In this document: positions 34,609-44,093 of the stretch, in pieces | Layout of the letters: the number at the start of each line of letters is the position of its first letter | Numbering within the stretch: position 1 is the stretch's first letter | Assembly (NCBI GenBank): GCA_903828565.1 | Contig: CAIKMQ010000040.1 | Coordinates: 62,001 to 126,000, forward strand | Source: an uncultured Leptolinea sp. | Lineage (GTDB): Bacteria; Chloroflexota; Anaerolineae; Anaerolineales; Anaerolineaceae | Direction of reading: 5' to 3' | Length of the DNA stretch: 64,000 nt | Notes under the pieces: generated by a model | Databases searched by the model: none | What the model was told of the DNA's origin: nothing | Seen by the model: only the letters and a program-made list of their open reading frames with translations | Translations under genes and position numbers: made by a program

Positions 34609-35106
34609 TCAGTCAATCTTTATAAATTTGGAACCTGGCGCTCCACATACCGGGCACTTCTCAGGTGGTGTGCCGACATGGGTATGGCCGCAGAATGGGC
34701 AGACGTAGTAATCCACATCTTCCTGGGCTTTCCCAAGCAGCTCCAGCGCCTGGGTGTACAGCTTTTCATGGGTCTTTTCTACTTCCCATGCCCATTTGAA
34801 GCTTTGCTCGGCCTTGGCTTCTCCTTCCGCCTGTGCGGCGGCGATGAAATCAGGATACATGACGGTAACTTCGTAATTCTCTCCCTTGATGGCTGCCTGT
34901 AAATTTTCGGCGGTTGTACCGACACCACCGGCAGTCTTCAGGTGCTTTCCGGCATGAACGGTTTCAGCCATGGCAGCAGCACGGAACAACTTGGCCACCT
35001 GCGGGAAACCATCCAGGTCTGCCTTCACAGCAAAGTGATGATACTTGCGTGAAGCCTGCGATTCACCTGCAAAAGCGGCTTCGAGATTTTTTTGTGTTTT
35101 GCTCAT
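34609..35106 (-). CDS. Rubrerythrin
   Basis: 165 aa. N-terminal four-helix diiron domain with the ExxH-type ligands (AFAGESQASRKYHHF, AETVHAGKH, EVEKTHEKLY) and a C-terminal rubredoxin domain with CPFC and CPVC. It reduces hydrogen peroxide in anaerobes. Its start overlaps the stop of the upstream GT2 gene by 3 nt (ATGA). Confidence 0.95.
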   Translation of the reverse strand: MSKTQKNLEAAFAGESQASRKYHHFAVKADLDGFPQVAKLFRAAAMAETVHAGKHLKTAGGVGTTAENLQAAIKGENYEVTVMYPDFIAAAQAEGEAKAEQSFKWAWEVEKTHEKLYTQALELLGKAQEDVDYYVCPFCGHTHVGTPPEKCPVCGAPGSKFIKID

Positions 35107-35840
35107 TTCTCCTCCAGTAATCGAATGTGTTTATGAATATTCAGCAGACGCCAGACATTGATGGCGGCTTCAACCTGTATTTTAGCAGACATCTTCGATC
35201 TGCCCAGCTTCCGGTCCGCAAAGTAGAAAGGGATTTCCCGATATTTCGCACCGAGCAGGTAAGCTACATAAGCCATCTCTACCTGAAAGATATAGCCGTT
35301 CGAGCGAATGGCATCCAATGGCATGCGAGCCAGCAAGGACCGCTTCCATAAACGAAAACCACCGGTCACATCTCGGATTGGTAATCGCAGTATGGTACGG
35401 GCGTAGAAGTTGCCAAAACCGGAAAGGAATTTTCTCCAGGCGGGCCAAGCTTCATCCAGGCTGCCACCAGGTATGTAGCGGGAACCGATCGCCAATTCCA
35501 CACTCCCCTGCAATGCATTGAGGAAAACCGGCACTTTATCGACCGGGTGCGAGAAATCCGCGTCCATCTGCCCGATGACATCATACCCATTTGCAAGGCC
35601 ATACTTAAAACCGGTGATATATGCTGTTCCCAGCCCAAGTTTTCCTGTTCGGTGCAACACGAACATCCTACCGGTATTCTGCTGTGCCAGATCATCTGCC
35701 AGCTGACCGGTGCCATCCGGGCTGTTATCATCCACAATCAACACGGATAGCCCCAGTACCGGCAGGGCCAGTAATGCAGCTGTGATGAGCGGGAGATTCT
35801 CTGATTCGTTGTAGGTCGGAATGATGATCAGGATTTTCAA
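35103..35840 (-). CDS. Polyprenol-phosphate mannosyltransferase-like GT2 enzyme
   Basis: 246 aa GT2 enzyme. KILIIIPTYNESENLP and IVDDNSPDGT form the nucleotide-sugar site, and QMDADFSHP is the DxD-type metal site; GSRYIPGGSLDEW-like and the RDVTGGFRLWKR segment match dolichyl-phosphate mannose synthases. It lacks C-terminal membrane helices, like the soluble DPM1 type. A TTG start at 35840 with AAGGA upstream is used because the longer frame is not protein-like. Its product could feed GT39-type enzymes such as the one at the left edge. Confidence 0.88.
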   Translation of the reverse strand: MKILIIIPTYNESENLPLITAALLALPVLGLSVLIVDDNSPDGTGQLADDLAQQNTGRMFVLHRTGKLGLGTAYITGFKYGLANGYDVIGQMDADFSHPVDKVPVFLNALQGSVELAIGSRYIPGGSLDEAWPAWRKFLSGFGNFYARTILRLPIRDVTGGFRLWKRSLLARMPLDAIRSNGYIFQVEMAYVAYLLGAKYREIPFYFADRKLGRSKMSAKIQVEAAINVWRLLNIHKHIRLLEEK

Positions 35841-35949
35841 GTGCGTTTTTCCTTCAATTGTGTATTGTAACATCAGGTTGAACTGGTTATACCTCATCCC
35901 GGGCATCAGTAGATATTTGATACAATTATCCCCACTGAAGGAAAATGAA

Positions 35950-37110
35950 ATGAAGAAGATCGCGATTCTACTTATCACACTTACCTGGTGGATGCCTCAA
36001 CCTGGTAGTGTTTTTGCCCAATCCGAATCCACACCCATGGGTGATTATGCTCCTGAAGCACTCTGCGTACCAGGTATATATTCCGGTGATCAAAACTGCC
36101 TGGCTCTGGGGGCTTCAGAGACGCTCAAAAATCTATCAGAAACCGGAATGGAGTACCCGCTGAAAGGGTTACCGGCCTACGCTCTGGATGAAGATGCCTC
36201 AAAAATGCCTTTCCGTTATGCCAAGCTCAACGTAGACCCCACCAAACAGGTGAACACCTTCCCATCCCTGGATGCGGCCGTAGCCAATCAGGGAGCCAGC
36301 GGATATATTCCGCCTGGCGCAACCAGATATATCGCATATACCGGAACTGTGGATGTAAATGGCGGTCATTATGTGGAATTGGCTGAAAGTGGCGAGTGGG
36401 TGCGCGCTTCCCCGTCAGACTATTCCCGCTTCCGCGGGCTGGTATTCTGGCGCACTCCCGAAAATGATTTCGGCTGGCTGGTAGATGTCGGCCGCTCACG
36501 CACCGGCCCGGGCTTGGAGTATCCCGAAACAGGGTTAAGCTACCCCCGCGATACCCTGATGCAGGTCTATGAGACCGCGCAAGCCAATCAGACCACCTGG
36601 TACCGCATCGGCATCCATGAATGGATGGAAAGACGGGTGATGCGTGTGGTAACGGTCAATACGGATGCGCCTGAAGGTGTCAACGGCAACCGCTGGATTG
36701 AAGTGAATCTTTACGAGCAGACATTATCCGTGTACGAAAACGGTCAACTTGCCTATGCTGCCCTGGTTGCCACTGGAATGGATCCATTCTTTACCCGCCC
36801 GGGGTTATTCCAGATCCGTGAGAAGAAAGAGACCGAAACGATGACCGGCGCTTTCACGGCTGATAAATCCGACTACTACTACTTTGAACAGGTTCCCTGG
36901 ACTATGTATTTTGACGGGTCCCGTGCCTTGCACGCTGCTTACTGGCGGACCCTCTTCGGGTATGAGGCCAGCCATGGATGCGTCAATCTGGCACCTGCTG
37001 ATGCGCACTGGTTGTTCGACTGGGCAGCGGTCGGTGACTGGGTTTATGTCTGGGATCCCTCCGGGCAGACACCCACGGACCCGTCTTTATACACTGATGG
37101 CGGCGCTTAA
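35950..37110 (+). CDS. L,D-transpeptidase (YkuD domain)
   Basis: 386 aa secreted protein. Signal peptide (MKKIAILLITLTWWMPQPG...FAQ), an N-terminal region with SH3-like features, and a C-terminal YkuD domain (about 255-385) beginning WIEVNLYEQTLSVYENGQ and ending in the catalytic ASHGCVNL with its Cys. The family forms 3-3 peptidoglycan cross-links or attaches proteins to the wall. The ATG at 35950 has AAGGA at proper spacing. A terminator stem lies 22 nt after the stop, inside the end of the convergent gene. Confidence 0.92.
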   Translation: MKKIAILLITLTWWMPQPGSVFAQSESTPMGDYAPEALCVPGIYSGDQNCLALGASETLKNLSETGMEYPLKGLPAYALDEDASKMPFRYAKLNVDPTKQVNTFPSLDAAVANQGASGYIPPGATRYIAYTGTVDVNGGHYVELAESGEWVRASPSDYSRFRGLVFWRTPENDFGWLVDVGRSRTGPGLEYPETGLSYPRDTLMQVYETAQANQTTWYRIGIHEWMERRVMRVVTVNTDAPEGVNGNRWIEVNLYEQTLSVYENGQLAYAALVATGMDPFFTRPGLFQIREKKETETMTGAFTADKSDYYYFEQVPWTMYFDGSRALHAAYWRTLFGYEASHGCVNLAPADAHWLFDWAAVGDWVYVWDPSGQTPTDPSLYTDGGA

Positions 37111-37114
37111 ACTC

Positions 37115-37864
37115 TCAAGGGTAAAGGATCACAACCTGGCTAAACACAGCCAGGTTTTCTTTTGTTTCCGGGTCGATGAAACGCAAGGTCAAGCGGGCAG
37201 AGGTTTTCTTCTGTACCTGAAACTGTAAATCCATTGAGAGCGGCATAAACTCTCTTGCGGCTTGAAAATCCTCAACGAGTTGGATCCCGCTAATCGCGGT
37301 TCCATCCGGACCTACCACCTCAATGATCAGCAAAGCATCCTTCATGGGGCGCACACTCCCGCGTATCTGGATCACCCCGTGATGGATGTTTTCTTCAGGC
37401 AGTGGTTGGAATATTTGGAATGGTTCCAATAAATCGCCCGCTTCATTCAATTTGGTCTTGCCAATACCCAGCAGGAGGATATCTTCGCTCGACAGTGCAA
37501 TCAATCGGCCTTCAGCATCCCTGGTAAATATCACCAACCTGGCTGCTTCCGCAACACCATCCACAGAAAAGGGAAAACTCTGGTCAATGGTAATCCGGTT
37601 CCCGCCCACTGTAGTGAAAGCCCACTCCTTCTGGGCAACCGTCCGCCCGGTTTCACTGACGACTCGCAGGCTTACCTTCCCGCCAGCCCCTGGCGAGACA
37701 CTTGCCAGCACATGCAGCGGGCTTTTCACCATAGACCCGCTGGCGGGCGCGTAGATTTTGATCAACGCATCTTGAGGGACTGGTGCTGGGCTGACTGCCA
37801 GCAACAGCAAAGGGGCTAACCCAAGCAGAATGGCCAGGATCCGTTTAGTCCTGAGTGTTCTCAA
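37115..37864 (-). CDS. Exported beta-rich protein of unknown function
   Basis: 249 aa. N-terminal signal peptide or anchor (about 8-27), then two repeated-looking beta-sandwich stretches, one starting IKIYAPASGSMVKSPLHVLASVSPG and one GVIQIRGSVRPMKDALLIIEVVG (both read as opening strands of Ig-like modules). No catalytic motif. It overlaps the upstream response-regulator gene by 4 nt. I do not recognise the family; an adhesive or structural envelope role is only a guess. Confidence 0.7.
   Translation of the reverse strand: MRTLRTKRILAILLGLAPLLLLAVSPAPVPQDALIKIYAPASGSMVKSPLHVLASVSPGAGGKVSLRVVSETGRTVAQKEWAFTTVGGNRITIDQSFPFSVDGVAEAARLVIFTRDAEGRLIALSSEDILLLGIGKTKLNEAGDLLEPFQIFQPLPEENIHHGVIQIRGSVRPMKDALLIIEVVGPDGTAISGIQLVEDFQAAREFMPLSMDLQFQVQKKTSARLTLRFIDPETKENLAVFSQVVILYP
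37133..37156 (+). terminator. Terminator of the L,D-transpeptidase gene
   Basis: 8-bp stem AACCTGGC/GCCAGGTT followed by TTCTTTTG. It overlaps the 3' coding end of the convergent gene. Confidence 0.75.
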
Positions 37865-38217
37865 TGCAAGCCTTTGATCAGGTCATTGAAAGCCTGGATC
37901 CCCAATGGCTTTTGTATGACAGCATCCGCGCCAGCTGATAGGACGGTGCCTTCATCTACTAGCGGCATGGCGGTGAGGATCACCACGCAGGTGACACGCG
38001 GTATTTGTAAAGCCCGCAACCTGCGGGTAAATTCGATGCCATCCATTCCTGGTAGGCGCAGATCCACCAGCGCCAGAACTGGGGCTTCCCTGACTGCGAG
38101 AGCCAGCGCGGTTTGACCATCCGCGGCAGATATACCCTTCACCTGCGCGAAATCGCAGTACTGCATCAGCAGGTCGCGGGTATCCGGGTCATCATCCAGA
38201 ATAAGAATTGTTAGCAT
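37861..38217 (-). CDS. Single-domain response regulator (CheY-like)
   Basis: 118 aa receiver domain only. Acidic pocket LILDDDPDTRD, phosphoacceptor Asp in LALVDLRLPGMDG (near 53), Thr in VILTAMP and Lys in VIQKPLG. No output domain, so it must act through a partner; no histidine kinase is nearby. It overlaps the exported protein gene downstream by 4 nt. Confidence 0.92.
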   Translation of the reverse strand: MLTILILDDDPDTRDLLMQYCDFAQVKGISAADGQTALALAVREAPVLALVDLRLPGMDGIEFTRRLRALQIPRVTCVVILTAMPLVDEGTVLSAGADAVIQKPLGIQAFNDLIKGLH

Positions 38218-38236
38218 ATCAATGAGTATACAAAAA

Positions 38237-38264
38237 CCGGTGCAATCTGACTAGATTGCACCGG
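38237..38264 (-). terminator. Terminator of the serA-carboxypeptidase operon
   Basis: 12-bp perfect stem CCGGTGCAATCT/AGATTGCACCGG with loop AGTC on the minus strand, then TTTTTG. Confidence 0.92.
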
Positions 38265-38273
38265 GGGGTTTTA

Positions 38274-39773
38274 TTACAGCCCGTAGATCTCGCTGTACTT
38301 TTTCTTAAGATACCGGATGTATGGCTCCGGCGTGATGCGTGATCCAGAGACCTTCATCACCATCTCCTGCGGTTCGTATTTACAACCGTGCTGGTGAATA
38401 TTAGTACGCAGCCAACCAAGCAGCTCCCCAAACTGGCCGGCGCGGATCTGGCTTGAAAGGTCTGGCATCTGTTCCTGGATCTTTTCCCACAACTGCACAG
38501 AGACCAAGTTGCCAAGAGCGTATGTCGGGAAATAGCCGACATAACCGGATGACCAGTGGACATCCTGTAGAACACCCTGGGCATCATTCTTGGGTGTTAC
38601 TCCCAGGTATTCCTGCATCTTGGAGTTCCAGTAAGCCGGAAGGTCCTGCACCTTGATGCTGCCTTCAAGTAATGCGATCTCAATTTCCAGGCGAAGCATC
38701 ACGTGCAGGTTATAAGTGGCTTCATCGGCTTCCACCCGAATGAGGGAAGGCTGGACGCGATTGATCCCCTTATAGAAGGTTTCAAGGGATACATTGCCCA
38801 ACTGTGACGGGAATGCAGCCTGGAATTTGGGATAGAAGAAGGTCCAAAAATCACGTGAACGTCCGACCAGGTTTTCCCACATTCGGCTCTGGGATTCATG
38901 TATCGCCATGGATGCACCGGTGAACAATGATGATCGGCGCAGTTTTTCACTGATACCCTGTTCGTACATAGCGTGGCCGCTCTCATGCATGGATGAGAAC
39001 AAACCCGAAGCCCCGTCATCATCCAGGAAACGGGTGGTGATGCGTACATCCCCATACCCGAAGGTCGTGGAGAATGGGTGTGCCGCCAAATCCTGCCTGC
39101 CCATATTAAAGTTATAACCGAAAAGTTTAATGACTTCCATGCCAAAGGCTTTTTGTTTTTCAATGTCGTAGTATGTCTTCAGGAAAGAATTATCCACCTG
39201 TGGACGTGCGGCGATCGCGCGGATCAGCTTTACCTGTTCTTCACGCAGAACCGCAAAGATCTGCTGAACTTCGCTGGTCTTCAACCCCGGCTCAAAATCA
39301 TCCAGCAGCGGATCATAGATATGGTCATACGGTTTGAAAAACTCTGCGTACTCCTGCCGCATGGCAATCACTTTTTCAAGATGCGGTTGGAATTTACTAA
39401 AATTCGATTCATGCCGGGCAGCCACCCAGGCATCCTGCGCGATGGTGGTTACCTGAGCGTACTCAGAAACCCAGGCAGAAGTCACTTTCTTTGCCTTCTC
39501 GTAATCGCGCAGCACCACCTTTACCAGGCGGGCATCATCTGAATCGGGATCCGCAAAACCGTGGGCAGCCAACTTCGCTGCAAGTTCACCCACCCGGGGA
39601 TGGGTCAATTTATCGTGGCTGAGCTTTGCCAGTGTTCCCAGTTGCTCTCCGCGGGTTTCAGCCCCGCCGGTAGGCATGTAGGTCTGCTGATCCCATCCCA
39701 GTACAGCGATGGCACCATTCAGATCAGCCACCTCAGCCAGTAACTCTTTAAATTCCTGCATATCATTGCTCAT
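38274..39773 (-). CDS. Carboxypeptidase Taq, M32 family
   Basis: 499 aa cytoplasmic zinc carboxypeptidase. Catalytic HESGH in FSSMHESGHAMYEQG with following MAIHESQSRMWENLVGRS, both M32 hallmarks. The start MSNDMQEF is preceded by AGGAG; the longer frame overlaps the upstream gene. It trims C-terminal residues from peptides. It lies 14 nt after the dehydrogenase gene. Confidence 0.95.
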   Translation of the reverse strand: MSNDMQEFKELLAEVADLNGAIAVLGWDQQTYMPTGGAETRGEQLGTLAKLSHDKLTHPRVGELAAKLAAHGFADPDSDDARLVKVVLRDYEKAKKVTSAWVSEYAQVTTIAQDAWVAARHESNFSKFQPHLEKVIAMRQEYAEFFKPYDHIYDPLLDDFEPGLKTSEVQQIFAVLREEQVKLIRAIAARPQVDNSFLKTYYDIEKQKAFGMEVIKLFGYNFNMGRQDLAAHPFSTTFGYGDVRITTRFLDDDGASGLFSSMHESGHAMYEQGISEKLRRSSLFTGASMAIHESQSRMWENLVGRSRDFWTFFYPKFQAAFPSQLGNVSLETFYKGINRVQPSLIRVEADEATYNLHVMLRLEIEIALLEGSIKVQDLPAYWNSKMQEYLGVTPKNDAQGVLQDVHWSSGYVGYFPTYALGNLVSVQLWEKIQEQMPDLSSQIRAGQFGELLGWLRTNIHQHGCKYEPQEMVMKVSGSRITPEPYIRYLKKKYSEIYGL

Positions 39774-39787
39774 GCCAATCTCCTGAT

Positions 39788-40729
39788 CTATGCAACTTTC
39801 CAACGTAAGGGTTCATTGTTCAACGCGCGCAAGATCTCTGTAGAAATATCATTGGCTGCGCGTCCCTGGGCTTCCATTGTCTGTGCCCCGATATGCGGAA
39901 TGGCGATGACTTTCGGGTGCTTAACCAGGTCTGTCAATCCGGGTGGTTCGACCGAGAAGACATCCAGCGCGGCACCGGCTACCTGGCCGGAATTGAGCGC
40001 GGCCAGAAGCGCTTCTTCATCTATGACACCACCGCGGGCAGCGCACACCACCAGGACGCCTTTTTTCATCTTTTCGAAGCTGCCGGCATTCAGTAGATTC
40101 TTGGATTCGGCCGTGAGCGGAATGTGCAGGGTGATCATATCCGACTGGCGATAAAGTTCATCCAGGCTGACCGGTTCAGCACCACGGGATTTGATCTCAT
40201 CTGCCGGGATCAGCGGGTCGTAGCCTAACAACTTCATACCAAAAGCAGCTGCCCGCGCACCAACGGAAGCCCCAATCCTTCCCATTCCAATGATGCCCAG
40301 CGTCTTCCCGTTCAACTCGCTGCCTTCAAATTCCTTTTTCAGCCACTTTCCATCTTTCATAGAATGATCTGCCCGGGGAATCTCACGCACCAGCGCCAGC
40401 ATCATCCCGAGGGTCAATTCAGCCACGGCAACGGTTGTCGCGAGGGGGGAGTTCACAACGGTCACGCCTGCTGCTTTGGCAGCGGCTAGGTCGATATTAT
40501 CCACACCTACGCCAGCACGGCCAACTACCTTCAGGTTCTTCCCGGCTGCAAAAACTGCAGCATTGACTTTCGTGCGGCCGCGGACAATCAATGCGTCGTA
40601 ATCGCCCACAATCTGCAGCAGATCTTCCGCGCTGATACCAGTTCGGTCATCCACTGCCAGACTCTGGCCCATGAGCGCCTGTCCGCTTTCTTCCAACCCA
40701 TCGGTTAGTAATACTTTATGATTACCCAT
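39788..40729 (-). CDS. D-3-phosphoglycerate dehydrogenase-like 2-hydroxyacid dehydrogenase
   Basis: 313 aa. NAD-binding LGIIGMGRIGASVG, active-site Arg in VVCAARGGVID, Glu in FSVEPP and His in AIPHIGAQT. GRAGVGVDNIDLAAAKAAGV is typical of SerA. It lacks the C-terminal ACT domain of longer forms, fitting the short SerA type that starts serine synthesis; another 2-hydroxyacid dehydrogenase role is possible. First gene of the pair with the M32 peptidase. Confidence 0.88.
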   Translation of the reverse strand: MGNHKVLLTDGLEESGQALMGQSLAVDDRTGISAEDLLQIVGDYDALIVRGRTKVNAAVFAAGKNLKVVGRAGVGVDNIDLAAAKAAGVTVVNSPLATTVAVAELTLGMMLALVREIPRADHSMKDGKWLKKEFEGSELNGKTLGIIGMGRIGASVGARAAAFGMKLLGYDPLIPADEIKSRGAEPVSLDELYRQSDMITLHIPLTAESKNLLNAGSFEKMKKGVLVVCAARGGVIDEEALLAALNSGQVAGAALDVFSVEPPGLTDLVKHPKVIAIPHIGAQTMEAQGRAANDISTEILRALNNEPLRWKVA

Positions 40730-40811
40730 GTAGGATCCTCCAGGAGATAGTAATTAGTGGTATTTAAATATATTTTACCTGATAATCAAACCCTATCTTT
40801 CGGGTAAAACA

Positions 40812-42041
40812 TCACTCATAGCGCAAAGCTTCAACCGGCTCAAGAGCCGCCGCCCGATTCGCAGGGTAGATACCAAAGAACAATCCCACGGCGGTTGAGA
40901 AGATGGTGGCCATCAATACCGAATTGAAAGACACGCTCGGTGTAAATGGCGTGCCGCTCGCCAGGGCGATACGGCCGACAATTGTTGCGATCAGGAACCC
41001 CAGGGCGATACCTATCAAGCCCCCGATCATCGACAGCAGTGAAGATTCTGTTAGGAATTGGGTCAGGATATCGCGGCGCCTGGCGCCAAGCGCCTTTCGC
41101 AAGCCGATTTCACGCGTTCGTTCTGTCACGGACACCAGCATGATATTCATAATGCCGATCCCACCCACCAGCAGGGAAATCGCCGCAATGCCCCCCAGGA
41201 AAATGGTGAGAACGCCGGTGATCGATTGTGCCGTTGCCACAAAATCCTGCTGCGAGAAAACCGTGAAGTCATCTTCGCCCAGGTTGGTGCGGTGTCTGGT
41301 TCGTAAGATCTGAGATACCTCATCAGAAGCAGCCATGACAGAATCTGCGCTGGTTGCCTGCACCAGTAACAGATCGACCTCTTCACGGTTGGTGTTGCGG
41401 ATCAGGCGCGCCTGCGCTGTAGTGAAAGGCACCAGCACCAGGTCATCCTGACTGCCGAAGCTGCCTCCGCCTTTTTTACCCAGCACGCCGACCACACGGA
41501 AGGGGGAACCATCAATGCGAACTGTCTCACCAACTACACCCTCTTCCCGGCCGAATAGTTTCGTGACCACGTCATTCCCCAACACGACAACCGAAGCATT
41601 ACCATACAGATTTTCATCATTGATGAAAGAGCCTTCCACCAGGTCAAAATTCCGCATAGTCTGATAATTGGGTGTGATACCGATCACCGAAGTATTCTTC
41701 TGCTCGCTGCCGAAAACAATTTCTGTCTGCCCGGTAATAGCAGCTGACACATCTTCCACAGATGGCGCCTGGAATTGATCCAGTAATGCCTGGGCATCCG
41801 TTATGGTAATGGGCTTCGGGTTACGCACGTCAAGGCTGGTATTCCCTTCAAAAATGAAGAGCAGGTTCGTTCCGATGCCGCTAATCGAGCCGGTGATCGA
41901 ATCTTGTGCGCCTTGACCAACCGCCAGCATGGCAATGACCGCTGCCACACCAATCACAATTCCTAAGATCGTCAGCCCGCTCCGAAGTTTATTCGAGCGC
42001 AGGCTTTCCATTGCTTCTATAATCGCCTGTCCGAGGTTCAT
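40812..42041 (-). CDS. MacB-type ABC transporter permease
   Basis: 409 aa with one N-terminal helix, a large extracytoplasmic MacB periplasmic-core domain (about 45-245) and three C-terminal helices, the FtsX/MacB topology. Motifs: LRSGLTILGIVIGVAAVIAM near the N-terminus and ERTREIGLRKALGARRRDIL before the late helices. It overlaps its ATPase partner by 4 nt and forms, with the adaptor, a mechanotransmission-type exporter of peptides or drugs. Substrate unknown. Confidence 0.93.
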   Translation of the reverse strand: MNLGQAIIEAMESLRSNKLRSGLTILGIVIGVAAVIAMLAVGQGAQDSITGSISGIGTNLLFIFEGNTSLDVRNPKPITITDAQALLDQFQAPSVEDVSAAITGQTEIVFGSEQKNTSVIGITPNYQTMRNFDLVEGSFINDENLYGNASVVVLGNDVVTKLFGREEGVVGETVRIDGSPFRVVGVLGKKGGGSFGSQDDLVLVPFTTAQARLIRNTNREEVDLLLVQATSADSVMAASDEVSQILRTRHRTNLGEDDFTVFSQQDFVATAQSITGVLTIFLGGIAAISLLVGGIGIMNIMLVSVTERTREIGLRKALGARRRDILTQFLTESSLLSMIGGLIGIALGFLIATIVGRIALASGTPFTPSVSFNSVLMATIFSTAVGLFFGIYPANRAAALEPVEALRYE

Positions 42042-42718
42042 GCTTCTACCTCCACCAGGCCATCTTTCAACCTGACCACCCGTTGCGTCTGAGAAGACAC
42101 ATTAGAGTCGTGGGTCACAATGATCAGAGTAGTTCCACGCTCGCTGTTTAGTTTCAAAAGCAATTCCATAATCTCCCTACCGGAGCGGGAATCCAGATTT
42201 CCGGTGGGTTCATCCGCCATGATGATCGCAGGGTCATTCACCAGAGATCTCGCAATCGCTACCCGCTGCTGCTGTCCGCCCGAAAGTTCCGCCGGACGGT
42301 GGGTCAGCCGGTCTCCCAGGCCTACCAGTTTTAATGCATCAATCGCGCGTTCCTTCCGGCCTTCAGTGATTCCGGCATACCTCATTGGTAGTTCTACATT
42401 CGCAATGGCAGTCTGCCGCGGAAGGAGATTGAAGTTCTGAAAGATAAAACCGACTTTACGGTTGCGGATGCCAGCCAGCTGGTCATCCCGTAGATGCGCC
42501 ACCTGTTCACCATCCAGGGTATAGCTACCTTCGGTAGGATGGTCCAGGCAGCCTAATATATTCATCAGCGTAGACTTTCCAGAACCGCTCGGCCCCATGA
42601 TCGAAATGACTTCTCCGCGGGTAATGCACAGATCCACACCGGCCAGGGCATTTACCTGTACTTCACCCATCTGGTAAGTCTTCGTTACACCCGTTGCTTG
42701 GATAATGCAATCAGGCAT
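42038..42718 (-). CDS. MacB/LolD-type ABC transporter ATPase
   Basis: 226 aa. Walker A GPSGSGKST, signature LSGGQQQRVAIARSL, Walker B IIMADEPTGNLDS, switch His in IIVTHDS. The ELPMRYAG element and length fit the LolD/MacB group. It lies between the adaptor and the permease genes. Confidence 0.95.
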   Translation of the reverse strand: MPDCIIQATGVTKTYQMGEVQVNALAGVDLCITRGEVISIMGPSGSGKSTLMNILGCLDHPTEGSYTLDGEQVAHLRDDQLAGIRNRKVGFIFQNFNLLPRQTAIANVELPMRYAGITEGRKERAIDALKLVGLGDRLTHRPAELSGGQQQRVAIARSLVNDPAIIMADEPTGNLDSRSGREIMELLLKLNSERGTTLIIVTHDSNVSSQTQRVVRLKDGLVEVEA

Positions 42719-42721
42719 CGC

Positions 42722-43987
42722 TTACCTGCCAATCTGCATGCCGGCGCCAGGCCCCATGAAGAAGTTCGTCGGTGGATTTAGAACGACCTGATCGCCCACT
42801 TTCACGTCTCCTGAAAGCAGCTCGCTCATCAAGTCACTGCTGCTGCCGAGTTCGATCTCAACCATTTCCGGTTGGCCATCCTTCAGCAGGTAAACGACCC
42901 GCTGGCCATCCACCAGTCGGACAGCCCGATTGGGGATGAGAATAACATTCTCGAGCTGCACCACTACGATATTGACGGCAGCAGTCATCTGCGGAAGTAC
43001 CTGATCATCCGCGTCCTGGATCTCCACCGTAATATTAAAATTCACCACCCCAGCCTGGGAAGTGCCTACTCGGGCAACCTCGGTAACGATGCCGTGATAT
43101 TCCTGCGTAGGAATGGCATCAAAGGTTAATGTGACCACCTGACCGGGTTTGACCTGATTGACATCGATCTCTGAGATCTCCACATCCACCAGCAAACGTC
43201 CGAGGTTATCCAAACGGAAACCGCGGGTGCCAACTGAAACCACATCACCCTTTTGGATGCTTGCATCCGTGACCACGCCATCGAACGGCGCGATCAAGGA
43301 TTGTAAATTAATGGTTGCCTGAGCAGCTGCCACCCTGGCTTCAGCTGCTGCCAAATCACGTGGATCCGGCCCGTCTTTCAACCGATCCCATTCGCGCTGT
43401 GCATCTTCCAACTCAGCGGCGGCAACCGCCAGGTTCGCATCTGCTTCTGCGATCTCTTTCGGGGTCGCATCACGTTCAATCTTCGATTCACTCGGTCCCA
43501 TGGCTGTCATCTTATAAGTACTATAAGTGACCTTGTAATTCAGGGCTTTGCGTTTCTGAAGCTTGTCATCATATTTTTCCTGCGCATTGACAACTGCCAG
43601 TTGAGCTTTCGCTGCAGCCAGGTCCGATTCTCGCAGGTTCTCCAGGGCTTTTTCTGCTGTCACCAGGTCTGCCTCTGCCAGAATAATATTTGGCGACAGG
43701 CTTGTTTTTTGCAGGGAAGCCAGTATGTCACCAGCTTTCACGGAATCGCCAGTATCAAAGAAAACCTTCTCTACCGTTCCACCTGTTTGCCAGGTAATAT
43801 ATGCAGACTGATCTGCCCGTACTGTACCCGTCGCCCCTACCATTCCAATCAGCTCTCCCTTTTCAACCAGGGAAGTCTGATATGTGCTTGCTTGAGCCTT
43901 CTGCGCAGCCGTGATGCGGATATAGCCAAATATCGCCAGACCGATGACCACGACAACAATTATTCCAATCATCCACTTTTTCTTCAT
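42722..43987 (-). CDS. MacA/HlyD-type efflux adaptor
   Basis: 421 aa. N-terminal anchor helix (KKWMIGIIVVVVIGLAIFGYI region), biotinyl-lipoyl domain halves (AYITWQTGGTVEKVFFDTGD and LIAPFDGVVTDASIQKGDVV), a coiled-coil hairpin rich in Ala/Glu (about 105-215) and a beta-barrel domain. It links the MacB-type permease to the cell exterior. Two ATGs (44002, 43987) are possible; the inner one has a purine-rich upstream. First gene of the three-gene exporter. Confidence 0.9.
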   Translation of the reverse strand: MKKKWMIGIIVVVVIGLAIFGYIRITAAQKAQASTYQTSLVEKGELIGMVGATGTVRADQSAYITWQTGGTVEKVFFDTGDSVKAGDILASLQKTSLSPNIILAEADLVTAEKALENLRESDLAAAKAQLAVVNAQEKYDDKLQKRKALNYKVTYSTYKMTAMGPSESKIERDATPKEIAEADANLAVAAAELEDAQREWDRLKDGPDPRDLAAAEARVAAAQATINLQSLIAPFDGVVTDASIQKGDVVSVGTRGFRLDNLGRLLVDVEISEIDVNQVKPGQVVTLTFDAIPTQEYHGIVTEVARVGTSQAGVVNFNITVEIQDADDQVLPQMTAAVNIVVVQLENVILIPNRAVRLVDGQRVVYLLKDGQPEMVEIELGSSSDLMSELLSGDVKVGDQVVLNPPTNFFMGPGAGMQIGR

Positions 43988-44093
43988 CTTCTCTTCTTTC
44001 ATCTTTTGAACGGATATGTCTGTACCATACCTATTATAATTACCCACCGCATATTGGGTATGTAGAATATGTAAGAATCACCTGGAAATTACC

